Source: Pomphorhynchus laevis
Taxonomy: Eukaryota > Acanthocephala > Palaeacanthocephala > Echinorhynchida > Pomphorhynchidae
Assembly (NCBI GenBank): GCA_012934845.2
Contig: WNNJ02003101.1
Span: 32,766 to 96,765 of the forward strand
DNA length: 64,000 nucleotides
Reading direction: 5' to 3'
Positions 41,491-52,924 of the stretch are shown here, piece by piece; the first letter of the stretch is position 1, and each line of letters opens with the position of its first letter. Made by a program: the position numbers and the translations under genes. The notes below the pieces were generated by a model. That model was not told where the DNA came from and did not search any database. It saw nothing but the letters and a program-made list of their open reading frames with translations.

Positions 41491-41850
41491 TCAGATCAGC
41501 TAGCTAAGTCTACGTATTTTATACTATATATAAATTAAAAATAAAGATAAATAATCATATAAGATTTTATATTTATCTACAGTTAAAATTTAAAATAAAA
41601 ATTAATTTTTATTAATTGACTAATAAATAATAGACAATGTAACATAATAAGGATTCGAGGATATCAGGAGAACTGCTATGCTACCGGATTTCAGCCCAAA
41701 TTCCTCGACCCAAAAAAGAGCCAATACAAATACGTGTTAAAGACGTATTTCCTCTGATTAAATTTGATTATCAAGTATCTTATTCTAATACAAAGTATAT
41801 TATTTATTATCCATACAAATTATCCGCTTAAGAGACTAAATTTATAAATA
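41490..41850 (-). mobile_element. PLE family 1, 5'-truncated copy (3' module)
   Basis: On the minus strand the last codons of the RT (VWMDNK) lead into the conserved module with GGTAGCATAGCAG and the end box TACGTAGACTTAGCTAGCTG. About 360 bp, 5'-truncated near the RT C-terminus. Confidence 0.75.
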
Positions 41851-42165
41851 AATTTTAAATAAATTTGTTTTGTCGATTCTCCTTCAGAATTCTAAACTTA
41901 GTTGTAATTTAAGTTGCAGAAGACACATTTTTAGGTACAGATATTTGTATTAAAAAATAATAGCATTAACATTTTAAGAATACAACCTAAGATATAAAAT
42001 ATTTTTTCGCGTTAATCATAAAAACGTCAAGTATAAATAACGGTAAAAACAATTCTTAACCAAAATAGTTCGGCGCATTAATATGCTCTGAAGAAATGAA
42101 TTCGAAACATAAGTTAAATATGTAATGAAAGATAAACGTATATCAATTGTGTTAATCAATAACAT
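41850..42165. other. AT-rich spacer
   Basis: Between two truncated PLE-1 modules. No gene seen. Confidence 0.4.
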
Positions 42166-42550
42166 AAATAATCAGATCAGCTAACTGAGTCTATGTATTT
42201 TATACTATTTATAAATTAAAAATAATGCTAAATAAAAATTAAATTTTAAATAATTATATTAATATAATTAATAATTGTTATATAAATTTTTTTATAATAA
42301 TATCAAGATAAAATAAAAATTGAAATTTAAAACAAAAGTAAATTTCTATGAATTGACTAATAACAGACGTTGTATCATAATAAGGATGAGAGGTCATCAG
42401 GAGGAACTACTATTCCTCGAACCAGTATAGCAGCGGGGCCAAATACATGCTAATGACGTATTTCCTCTAATTAAAGTTGATTATCTAGTATATCTTACTC
42501 TAATACAAAGCATGTTGTTTATTATCCATCTTTAAAATCTGTTTAATAAA
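42165..42550 (-). mobile_element. PLE family 1, second 5'-truncated copy (3' module)
   Basis: Same module on the minus strand: CTGCTATACTGGTTCGAGGA, GTTCCTCCTGATGACCTCTC and end box CATAGACTCAGTTAGCTGAT. Truncated close to the same RT position as the copy at 41490-41850. Confidence 0.75.
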
Positions 42551-42747
42551 GATTTCAATAATAACTAATTATATATAATGCTATATATTTTATATTCATA
42601 TAAAGTATATATCATTTTTAATTAAAATAAAAAAATCAATTTTATAAGATGACTAATAAATAATATATACTAGTGATAATGAATAATAAATATTACTAAT
42701 AAATTGTCCACTGATACGTTCGATGTGCTATTCAATTGTTCAGGGCA

Positions 42748-43352
42748 TTAAATATCAAGAGAGGAATAGAAAAAAAATATTGTTCACAAATTTTCGACGA
42801 TTGCACCAGTCCTTTTCAAGTGTTATGTTTTGACATGAAAAAATGATGTATTTATACAATAAACACGGAAGAAACCAACGATGAAAATTCTACCGATTTT
42901 GTAGTGTGCTAGTAGCGATAACTAACTTCCAATTATCCTTATTATATCATCCATCGTGTTAAAATAACTATGAATTGTATACTTTCACTTATCAGGCGTC
43001 TGGATAGACTGTCTTTATTTTCCAAGTCCTTTGAACTGGAAAAATCAGGTTCGTGGTTATGATTCAGCCAATGATTTACTAATGCTGATGAAGTATCACA
43101 CTTTTTAAAGTTATATTTATGTTGCTTAATTCTCGTTGTCAAGCCTTGTTTTGTTTGCCCAAAATATTTGGCTAGACAATTCAGACATGGGATTTCTTCC
43201 GTTTTCATTGTATAAATACATCATTTTTCTTTTTTTTCATATTGTATTTTTTCATGTCATAACATAACACTTGAAAAGGACTACATTACAATATTCGAAA
43301 ATTTGTGAACAATAATTTCTTATTTTATAATTTCTCTTGATGTATAAACGCC
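42748..43352. repeat. Inverted repeats flanking a solo GIY-YIG ORF (PLE family 3)
   Basis: Left arm about 42748-42860 and right arm about 43207-43352 are reverse complements (AAATTTTCGA..TCCTTTTCAAGTGTTATG, TGACATGAAAAAAT, AATGATGTATTTATACAAT), with a 20-30 bp insertion in the right arm. Between them lies a GIY-YIG frame. Each arm carries a hammerhead-like core. PLEs are known for such inverted end copies. Confidence 0.8.
42942..43208 (-). pseudogene. GIY-YIG endonuclease fragment of a PLE
   Basis: 88 codons: MKTEEIPCLNCLAKYFGQTK is the second half of the GIY-YIG fold with YFG for YIG; TTRIKQHKYNFK carries the conserved R and H; LVNHWLNHNHEPDF, then SLSRRLISESIQFIVI complete the typical PLE C-terminus. 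The first strand (GIY) and the upstream RT are missing. It lies exactly between the inverted repeats, so it is an isolated terminal piece. Confidence 0.75.
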
Positions 43353-43359
43353 CTGCACA

Positions 43360-44650
43360 TTTACTAATAAATAATATAAATAATTTTAATTTAATTTTCA
43401 ATATTAGATCAATATGTATAATCGAATTTATTGAAAATACATTCTGAAAAGTTCTGATTAAAATAATATACACAGGAACAGTTCTGATTTTTGAAAGTGA
43501 TATTAACTGATTAATACAATTAAATATTCCTGATGATGGCTTATTTGTTCTACCGGAATATTAAAAATAAATTCAATAATCATTTGCTTTTTCATATAAT
43601 AAAATTAAGAAAAAACCAGCAGGTTTCATTCTAATTTAAGGATTTTGAATATCGCTTATCATTTGCTTATGTCATAGTAGACAGGTGTTCGAAACTGTTG
43701 TTGTATTCATTGTTTATCGTCTGCATATCATTTTTAAACAAATAGTGATATTTTTAGCGGGAAAGTTGGTGGTGAATATTTGCAACAATTCGTTTGGTAA
43801 GCGTTTTATTTACCCACACGGGTATACAATAATTTCCTTAAATACAACAAAGTTTTGGTCATATGATGTAACTCTTTTCCAGTTATTTTAAGCAAAATTA
43901 AGATTAAAATTCATAAATGACGACGGTGTTTATGTGTTTTTTATCGAGAATCAATGTCCTAAATATGTGTGATTTTGATATTATTAAACTTAATTTGATG
44001 GTATCGTTGAGATGATGTTTGAGTACTATACATATGACCAAATCACTCTTCCTTTGAGTGTATGATGTTCGAAATTGAATGAGCTCTGCCTTTGTATTTT
44101 GCTTGAACTAACTCGAAAAAGTTACTATATTTGATTGAAACGTTTTTGAATTTAAAGAACTTATTTCTTCATGCTTATCTCTATTCGGTTTCGCACTCCA
44201 TAATAGGTCTATTCCACTGCACTCGATCCGCTATTGTTTCCACTTTTCCTCGTTCTTTGACATTTCACACTGACCAAGCGGGATATCTGCGCTTACTAGA
44301 AACGCCCTAGCCGAGTTTGCTTTTTTGGTTTCGACTTATAATGATAACGGTTTTGAATTTAAAGAACAAAAATTATATTTCGCTTGGTTAAATATAATCC
44401 ATAGCAAACGAATTAATCGGCATATAATAGTAATGCTAACAGATTCGCACAAAAATGTTTCGTTTACGTTGCGATTTTAATTAAGTATCTGCAACAACGG
44501 TCGCTAAAGCTAAATTAATATATATTTTTAATATATATTTGTAATTTTTTGCTAAATTTGTATTTATAATTTCAATAGTCACTAATATTTGCTTACGCTG
44601 TTTTTATATGACGTATAACACTATAGTGTATAAAAACAGACAATTATCTA
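43360..44650. other. AT-rich intergenic, no gene supported
   Basis: A 68-codon frame at 43685-43891 shows no known motif. A less AT-rich stretch at about 44165-44345 could be the promoter region of the next gene, which is only a guess. Confidence 0.35.
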
Positions 44651-44801
44651 TAACGATGTCCTCGCCGAGAATCTTTGCAGAACATTCACTTGCAAAATTT
44701 ATTTTTACCACAATTGATGTGATAAGAGTAATAGCCCTTAAAATAAAAGGTAGTAATAGTTTACAGACTTTCTAGATCGTTAAAATGATTAATGTTTACA
44801 G

Positions 44802-44899
44802 GTAAGGTTTTAAAAAATGAGATGTAATATTGTATATCTTCTTTTTAAAGAAGTTTTCAATTATTTTCATTGATAAAAAGCTGAATTTGTGGCTTGCAG
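44802..44899 (+). other. Probable leader intron (98 bp)
   Basis: Donor CAG|GTAAGGTTTT and acceptor GTGGCTTGCAG|GAACT. The intron is in the 5' leader of the small membrane protein gene. Confidence 0.55.
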
Positions 44900-44997
44900 G
44901 AACTACATCACTGAAATAAGAACAATAATACAGTGGTATCTTCCTTTGTGTCAATAGCTTATCTAATTGTTACCTACAAAAGTATAATGTTGTAGTA

Positions 44998-45288
44998 ATG
45001 TCATCATTCTCTCCGTTGTCTTCATTGTCGTTCTTTAATTTCATCCGTAACGGACGAATTGTATTGTCAAGTTTAGCTAATAAGATTCATTTTGTACTTG
45101 CAAATCCGACTTTTGTCGGAAATGTGGTTTTACCATATTTCGCAATTATTCTGTTAGTATTGATATTCTTACTATACATAGTGGAACGAGCAGCCACGAT
45201 CAAAAATAAAAAGCCTGACAGACTTAAATCATCTAGACTAATGGCCTTAAAGAGCATTCACCGAACAGCAGCAAAGAAACAAAGCTAA
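44998..45288 (+). CDS. Small one-TM membrane protein, unknown (96 aa)
   Basis: Start at 44998, stop at 45286-45288. Residues about 43-64 (VVLPYFAIILLVLIFLLYIV) form one clear hydrophobic segment, followed by a basic C-terminal tail (KNKKPDRLKSSR..RTAAKKQS). The N-terminal third is Ser/Phe-rich. A likely leader intron lies at 44802-44899 (CAG/GTAAGG donor, GCTTGCAG acceptor), which supports real transcription. A 24-codon upstream frame beginning at 44785 crosses that intron. I do not recognise the family; it resembles small single-pass ER or mitochondrial membrane proteins in shape only. Its 3' end runs into a LINE A tail at about 45395, whose AATAAA could serve as polyadenylation signal. Confidence 0.55.
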   Translation: MSSFSPLSSLSFFNFIRNGRIVLSSLANKIHFVLANPTFVGNVVLPYFAIILLVLIFLLYIVERAATIKNKKPDRLKSSRLMALKSIHRTAAKKQS

Positions 45289-45394
45289 AACAAAGATGTG
45301 GTGTGCCTTTTGTGAACATATTTTTAATTATGACAGTTTAAAATAGCAATTGTGTACAAAAACAATTATGTGGAAATATCTTATTTCAATATTT

Positions 45395-46240
45395 TTTAAA
45401 TAAATAAAGATTTTCTTAATAAAAATAAAACATGGTGAAAAATATAAATAAATAACAGGTTAGTTACAGAAAATCAAAGGAAATAAACAATACAGCAAGT
45501 GAAGTCTTCTTCCATGATCACGGCCTCAAATCCAGGGGGATCTGAGCCCCCAACCGATCCAACACGCCGCTTTCCGACTGAACCACCCGGGGTCTTTCAC
45601 CCCCGAAGAATCCAGTCGGTGCGGACTATGCTGGGTAAACGAGAGACGAGGAGCTTAAAAAACCTTAGTCTTTGCTCTGGGAACGTTCTTTCGAAAAGAA
45701 GACTAATCCCGAGATAGCTCAAGTGCCTCAAAGGCGTACCTGGGTTTTCCCTTTCAATGACAGATGCTGGGCCCGTTTCAGGGCCCACCTAGCTTTCTTC
45801 AGGATACGTTTAAGTCTATCCAGGTCAGCTTTCGCCGACCAGTTCACCGTAACGGTGAACCCCAGGTATTTTACTCGACTTGTGAAGGTAGGGAGTGGTT
45901 CAGAGGCAAATATGGAGGAGAGCGCAGAGAGTGCTAATCTCTTAAGTTTTTGCTTTGTTGCAGGGGTGCCATGAAAGACGACCACCTGCGATTTAGCGGA
46001 GTTTAAAACAAGATTGGATTTGTGTAATTGGTCTTTTAATCTTAAAAAGAAGTGGCTGATGTCATAGACTAAGTCTTTACACCTGTGTCCAGCAAACAGG
46101 GCTGTGGTGTCATCAGCGTACACCACTAGACGTTGTTCGCGTTTAAATATTTTAAATAGTTAATGGAGGCAGCAAGATATAAGATAGGAGAAAGAGGTGG
46201 ACCTTGAGGCACACCCGTAATAGGGTAGAACTGACTATAT
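45395..46240 (-). mobile_element. LINE family A, copy 4, 5'-truncated
   Basis: Tail at 45395-45430 (AATAAATAAAGATTTTCTTA). The minus-strand frame 46126-45728 carries VYADDTTALFAGHRCKDLV, LVLNSAKSQVVVFHG and KYLGFTVTVNWSAKADLDRL, then the C-terminal block 45788-45597 with ERPRVVQ-like remains. The truncation at 46240 falls at TGVPQ, just before the YADD. It is the least decayed RT end of the family in this window. Confidence 0.85.
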
Positions 46241-49070
46241 TTTTGAGTTATTTGCTTTTACATTAACAAATTGTGCACTTAAAAATTTTGAAATCAAAAG
46301 ATAGTAAAAGGTGCAACAGCATTAACACTATAGATTCATCAAAGAATCCAACAGTTTTTGCTTTCAATGGAGATACAGTCAAAGAATAATTAAAGGTTAG
46401 TGATCTTGCAAATATCTGTTTCTATCACGGAGGGTGAACTCCCTTCTGCGTCTAAATTAACTAACTTGGTAGTGATACAGATAAAAAAACCATTGGAGAA
46501 AATTTCTCTCTTTAACATTTTTTTGAGAGAGTTCGCTTCGAAATTTCAGAATAGAGTTCTTTTCAATTCTATTGGATTCCTCGAAGCGCAAGTTCGAATT
46601 TCTTTTTCTTCTCCAGATCTGGCTTACTCATATCTAGACTACTTCACAAAAACCTTGTCTGACTATGACTAGGCTGATTATAAACCCATTCAATAAACTT
46701 TAAAGGTTTCGAATTATCCTGTATATGCTTTTGGTGAAGATATTTAAAACTTCGAGAAGGGCTTTAAGGTGACAAACACTCGCCTCATTATGGGGGAAAA
46801 TGGTCTAGCCATTCCTATTTCGTTCTGCGCCACTGCCGTGGATAATACTGAGCTCCTTGCTAACAGCAAGTGAAACCCATTCTCGGGTTACAATATGGTT
46901 TTCACAGTAATTGAGGCAGACTCACTTACGTTCACACATTGCAATATATGTCATAGATGGGAACACTGGGCCACCACTTGCTTTAGGCCCCATACTTGTG
47001 GTGTATGTGGGGCTGGGGATATCCACGAGAAATAATGCACCCTCTCCCTTCAATGCTCCAACTGCGGAGGAACCCACCCGGAGTGATTTAGATGTAGCCC
47101 CTTATTCAAGGCTTATAAAAGACGACACATTAGTTCACCGGCACATAGACCAGCTTGCTTTGCTGTAGCCTCGGCCAATCCTTGTGAGTTAAGAATGACC
47201 GATCGCGAAATTGTGACTTTGATGGATACAAGGATGCAGATCTTGAAAGATGAATTTCAATCCATTGTTTTCAACTTACTAAAAGAACATGTTTAAACGC
47301 GTTCCCCTATTCCTGTTTCTCGAAGGCCAAGAGGCCACAGGGGTCCAAAAAGAGGCCTGCTGTAAGACCACCTTTAGCTTCGAAGAAACTTGCAAGGACT
47401 AATGGATCGCAATAGACTATAGCCCCGGGAAATGAAGACAATGCCGGTGGGTAAGTGTCTTCTCCTGGTGGGGTGGAAGTGAGAAGGGCAACCTTATCTC
47501 CTGGCTCCTGCTAGGGATAGGCAATACCACTCCAGCTAAATTAACACAATGCAAAGTATTCAAGAGCCTATTACACTGAATATCCTTCAGTGAAACTAAA
47601 GAAGTGCTTCTGACATTAGCCTTCTATCTTCTCCAGTTTGTCAGCTGTCGACGGCCGTTCAAAGAAAAGAAGTGGCCGTCAAAATGATTTTGCCTCACCA
47701 TCAGATGTAGTCGGCATCAATATTAGCCGACGTATTTTTACCTAAGAAAAATTTTGTTTCATGTTCCAAATGCCGGCAATCTATTTCGATTCAAAATACC
47801 CTCAACTCTATCTACGAAAAAGCGCTCGGACATAGAATCCGCGACCATTTAAGTAACTTAATCCCACCAAGTTTTCATTGGTTTGTCAAAGGGCGCTCGG
47901 TCCATTCAGCAATTGTTGAAGTTCATAAGTTTTGTCATAATAACAGTCATCAGCTCGCTGTGGCTGTTTTTCTTGACTTTTCTGCTGCATTTGACCGCAT
48001 TTTCATTCCCTTCGTTATCTCCACTCTCAGGTCCCTTGGGCTACCTGCGAAAATTGTTAACAGGTTGGAGATATTGCTGTACACCAAACAGTTATACTAT
48101 GAATACGACCTTGTTACGCGTCAGTTCTATCCTATTACAGGTGTGCCTCAAGGATCCCCACTTTCTCCCATCTTGTACCTTGCTGCCTCCATTGTTCTAT
48201 TTAAGGCATTTAAACGTGATCAACATCTTGTGGTATATGCTGATTATGCCAGTTTTGTTTGCTGGACGCAAGTGTAAGGATGTGGTCTCGAACATCAGCC
48301 GTTTCTTTTTAAGATTAACAGATCAGTTACCTACATCCAATCTTATTTTAAACTCCGAGAAATCGCAGGTGGTCGTCTTTCATGACGCCCCTGCCACCAA
48401 AAAGAAACTTAAGAGATTAGCACTCTCTGCACTTTCCTCCATTTTGCAGCCTCAACCACTCCCCGTCTTCATGAGTCGACTAAAATATCTGAGGCTAACC
48501 GTTACGAAAATTTGGTGGGCGAAAGCTGACATAGATATACTTAAACGTATCATGAAGAAAGCTAGGTGGGCCCTGAAACGGGCTCAGCATCTACCGTTGA
48601 ATGAGAAAACCCAGGTGCGCATCTGGGGTACTTGGGCTATCTCTGGATTAGTCTTCTTTTCGAGAGGACGTCCTACAGAGCAAAGACTAAGGTTTCTTAA
48701 GCTCCTCATCTCTCGATTACCGAGCATAGTCCGCCTTGATTGGACTCCTCGGAGGGGTGAGAGACCCCGGGTGGTTCAGTCGGAGAGCGGCGTGTTGGAT
48801 CGATTGGAGGGCTCAGATCCAGCTGGAACTGAGTTCTTAGAAATTTGTTGGAAGACTGGGCAACAAGTTTGTAGATTTCTTGTACTGTTTTGTTTAGCTG
48901 TTTTTCTTTTTAGTTATTATCGGTTGTTTAAGAAAATCCTTATTATTAATATTTTTGCAGCATATTTAAAAACTATTTAAGTTCATACTTTTTCAAAAAG
49001 TTCTTAAATTCAAATTTTGCGTAGATCTGATTTGTGTTTTTAATATTTTACTTTAAACATCTAATATGCA
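46240..49070 (+). mobile_element. LINE family A, copy 5, endonuclease deleted
   Basis: ORF1 at 46400-47560 (MILQISVSITEGELPSASKL; CNICHRWEHWATTC knuckle near 46941) and RT at about 47800-48840 (FLDFSAAFDRIFIPFV, TGVPQGSPLSPILY, VYADYASFV). Between them the whole endonuclease is missing: the phrase SLNILQ..ASDISLLS runs straight into the linker phrase VCQLSTAVQRKEVAVKM near 47630. Motif C reads YADYA instead of YADDT. The 3' tail ends near 49070. Frameshifts separate motif C from motif B. Confidence 0.83.
47960..48277 (+). pseudogene. RT palm of LINE A copy 5
   Basis: 105 codons: AVFLDFSAAFDRIFIPFVIS is motif A, GVPQGSPLSPILYLAASIV motif B and VVYADYASFV a damaged motif C. The thumb follows in another frame (to 48850), with KKARWALKRAQHLPLNEKTQ and PRRGERPRVVQSES. 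Confidence 0.78.
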
Positions 49071-49089
49071 CAGAATAAATTGTTGTTTT

Positions 49090-52000
49090 TTTACCGAAAA
49101 GTACAATTTTTATTATAGTTTTCACTAATAATAAAGATTTTCTTAAATACAGCATACATTATTAAAATAAGTATGACAACAAAACACCGAAAATAGAAAA
49201 GGATTATCGTTAAATTCTTCAGTGTATGTGCCGATAGTCTTCTATATACGGACTGGGGGATCGGAGCCCTCTAGCTTACACCAACTCACCGCCCTCCGGT
49301 TGAAGCACTCGGGGTCTCTCACACACCTTAGAGTCCAGTGAGGCGGATAATGGTAAGTAATCGCGATATAATGAGCTTGAGAAACCTTAGTCTTTACTCA
49401 GGGGACGTCCTCTAAGAAAGAAGACTAAACCCGAGATTGCACAGGTGCACCGTATGCGCACCTGGACACTACCTCTTAATGACAGATGTTAGACCCGTTT
49501 CAGACCCAATCTAGCGCTCTCCATTACACTTTTGAACCTATTTAAGTATGATCCGGCCGACCATTTAACCGTAACGGTAAACCTCAGGTTTCTTACTCGA
49601 TATGTAAAGACTGGGAGTGGTTGATTCTGCATACTAGAGGAAAGAGTTAAGAGTGATAGTCCCTTAAGTTTTTTCTTTGTCTCAGGGGCGCCATTAAGGA
49701 CAACCACCTGCAATTTAGCGGAGTTGAGAATAAGATTGGATGAGGGTAACTGGTTTTTAATCTTTAAAAGAAGCGACTGATGCTAAAGACTACATCTTTA
49801 CACCTGCGTCCTGAAAACAGGGATGTGGTATCATTAGCATATACCACTAGATGTTGTTCGTGTTTAAATGGTTTAAAAAGTACTATTGATACATCAAGAT
49901 ATAAGATAGAAGAAAGTGGGGAACCTTGATGCACACCTGAAATAGGGTAGAACTGACGTGCATCAGGGGCGTCTTCATAGAAGAATCGCTTGGTATTCAG
50001 CAATATATCCACCCTGTTAACAATTCTCACCAGCAACACGAGGAACCCAGTAGAGTAGATAGCAAAGAAAATTAAGATGCGGTCAAATGCAGCCGACAAG
50101 TCAAGAAAAACAGTTACAGCAAGCTGATGACTGTTATCTTGACAAAACCGATGTACTTCACCAATTGCTAAATGTGCCGGGCGACCTTTGACAAACCCTT
50201 GAAAACTGGTGGGATCAAATTACACGCTTAAATGATTGCAGATACTACGCGCAAGCTCTTTTTCGTAGATAGAGACAAGGGACTTTTAAGTCAAAATGGA
50301 CCGAAGGATTTTGGGACATGAAATCTATTTTTTTTAGCAAAAATATTCTTCGGCTAATGTTGATGCCGGCAACATATGATGGGGTGGCTAACAGCATCGT
50401 AACGGCGACCTTCTTTCTCTGACTGTCTGTCAAAAGCTGACAGACCCGAGTGAAGAGTGGTGCGTGGGATCTGGAGTTATCCGGAAGTGGCCCCCAGGAA
50501 TTTAGGATATCTGACACAGATAAATCCTTGCTCCTAAAGTCACTTCAAGGCAGGGGAGAATGATGGGTTGGGGAGAATGAGTGGCTCCATAATTATAAAG
50601 GGATAGTGACTCCTCCAAAACTTTATCAAGGCCTATACTACTAATCCAACCCAAGGCTCTCTCTCCATCAGACAAATTTCTCCTTCGTGAATATCTCCCA
50701 AAACAAGAAAGAAGTGTTAAGACGAGCAATGCTCGCTCTATCATTACTCAGCTGGAATTTATATCTAGAGCTCTAATATTATTTCGAGAGAGCCTGTCTG
50801 CCTGAAACAGATGGATTGAGAGGGTGTAGCATTTTTGCTAGCACCTTCAGTTTTGTTGGAGTGGGATTTTATATGCGACCTTTATAGGTAGTCGAAAGTA
50901 TCGCGGTAGCTTGTGAAGATAGGTAGGAGCTAAATCGGTCAGACTCGCATTTCCTACCACAGGGAAGAGTCAGATAGCTGCCTGGAAACAGGCCATTCAG
51001 ATTGTATCAAAGTGGAATCTTCTTTGCAGTAGCGTATCTTCCTCTAAACGCCAGCGAATTAGGTCATGCGAGGTGGACAGTTGTTGGCGCGACTGCTTAG
51101 TACAAATGGGCTTCAACAGCCAGATCTTATAAAGCAGGCGTATGACGAGGAGAGAAATTGTTGTTGTGCTTTAAAACGTAGGGGCTGGAATGTTCCTAGC
51201 TGTGCGGAGTACTGTGTTAATCCAACGACCAGTTATGTCATTTAAGTATTCAAGTAACATGTCATAGCCGCTTCCTAATACACGATCCAGGAGGTCACCG
51301 TTTTTGTAAATTTCTCACGGCCTAATATAAGTATTGGCTATGCTGATGCGTTTACAATTTTTACAAAGTGTTATTGCTAAACAAGACAGGACAGAACACG
51401 AATAGTTTAATAATAGAGACGATCTTAAAGAGCTCTTAACTAAGGTTAGAAGACCTTGAGATGAATAGGAGTGAGGTGGGGTAATGTACGGAGTAAAGAG
51501 GGTAGTGATGTGGTAATGTCTTGGAGGGGGAACCGGATAGATCTTGTCTCCTGAAGGACTATAACATCTGCATCTCGACCAAATAGAATGTTAAGAGAAG
51601 CACCTCCCGAGTTCCACTAAATGATGTTTAGAAACACGGTTCTGGATTACTTCACATGCAATTAGTGTCTCTAAGAGGGGTATCAGAACCTACCAATTGG
51701 GTCAAGAGGAGGTCAGATTGCCATTCTTCCTTCCGGTCCTAACAGGGTGACCATTAATCTCTCCTTGGTCGTGGGCAATATCCTTATTTTAATTATTGTT
51801 GATCTCCCACTTCTTGCCCTCTTTCAGCAATCTATGTGGGGAGGTATATTCCGTGAAGAAGCCCTTTTCGATGGCGTCTGTACTGAAGCCGATTGGATTA
51901 CATGAGGTGTCAACATCGCCTCTGTCAGTATATACAACAAGGCCTCAATTGATTTCATTTTATCAGCAATGCGTTGGTTTTTCATGATTACATCAACATC

Positions 52001-52900
52001 CATCGCTGGAGCAGATCTCTTAACAGTGTCATTGAACCCGGTGGTATGATGCTTGGTGGTCACATACGTATTCAAGTGTCTTTTCTTGTATGCCTTGAAG
52101 ACCGAGCATCTGCGGGACCACGCTGAGTGTGACAACCCGTAGTTTGAACAGCAGATGTTTGAAGTGCACACCGTTGGATGCTGTGTTCGTAGAGGAGCAT
52201 ACCCCGAAACCTAAATATGTTGCAGCTACAACTCCAGCAGTGAATATAGGTTATATTGTCCTTTAAAATAAGTTTGAAATTTAAGTTGCACCCCATAAAG
52301 GGGTAGCAACCGGATTTAGAAAGGATTTTTGCATTCTGGTCGCTGGTTGAGCGAATGCAATGGGTAGAGGGATGTCCCCTTTCCTTTTTATGAAACGTAT
52401 ATTAGGCAGGCTATACTTTTTCCCCAATTCTTTCAAATCCTGATCTTCGAGGTGATACAGTATATTTGTTATCTTCACTGTAGCCTGACTAGGGTTATAG
52501 CTAAGAGCTACTTTGTCTTCGTGTTTGCCCGATCAATATTTAATGCATTCGCTGGTTATGTCGAATGTTGAAAAAGAGATGCGGTAGGTTTTTCCTATCG
52601 TTCTCGTAGAATTTATCAATATCCTATTAGCTGGATAGTCTGATGTGAAACTTTTTAAGAAGATGCTGAAGTACTGACTAATAAACAGGAGGTTTTTTGG
52701 TAAAATTATGATCAAATTTTGGATTTTCGGAATCGGAGGAAGCATTTCCTAAGTTTTTCCAATGTTAAAATTAGAAACTCCACTTACTTTATTGGAGATT
52801 TTATCGGGAATTGCCGAACTTACCACCTTTTCTTTGGATATTTTGATCGAAATTGCTTGCAAATTATAGTCGATTGAACTTCTGACATTTTCGCAAAAAT
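49090..52900 (-). mobile_element. LINE family A, copy 6, nearly full length, strongly decayed
   Basis: Minus-strand parts: ORF1 (52745-51824; CSNYGLSHSAWSRRCSVFKAY), endonuclease remains near 51600-51100 (NS..ASL-NILFGRDADVIVLQ, FNDITGRWINT), linker (50744-50245), RT (50099-49764; VYANDTTSLFSGRRC, where YADD became YAND), thumb (49713-49489). The tail at 49100-49150 abuts the tail of copy 5, so copies 5 and 6 stand tail to tail. It carries the most changes of the long copies, suggesting greater age. Confidence 0.82.
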
Positions 52901-52924
52901 ACATGAAAGCTAGGCGGATTCCTA

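Noticed and set aside
43685-43891. 68-codon frame as a host gene
   Set aside because: Hydrophobic AT-rich codons give such frames by chance; no motif, splice context or homology is recognised.
44656-44775. 39-codon frame MSSPRIFAEHSLAKFIF.. as an exon
   Set aside because: A possible donor (AG/GTAGTA) is weak, no acceptor matches in frame and no homologue is recognised.
47883-48250. N-terminal part of the 365-codon plus-strand frame as a membrane protein
   Set aside because: It is the wrong frame over the LINE A reverse transcriptase; the real RT frame is 47960-48277, and only the part after about 48260 is genuine LINE sequence.
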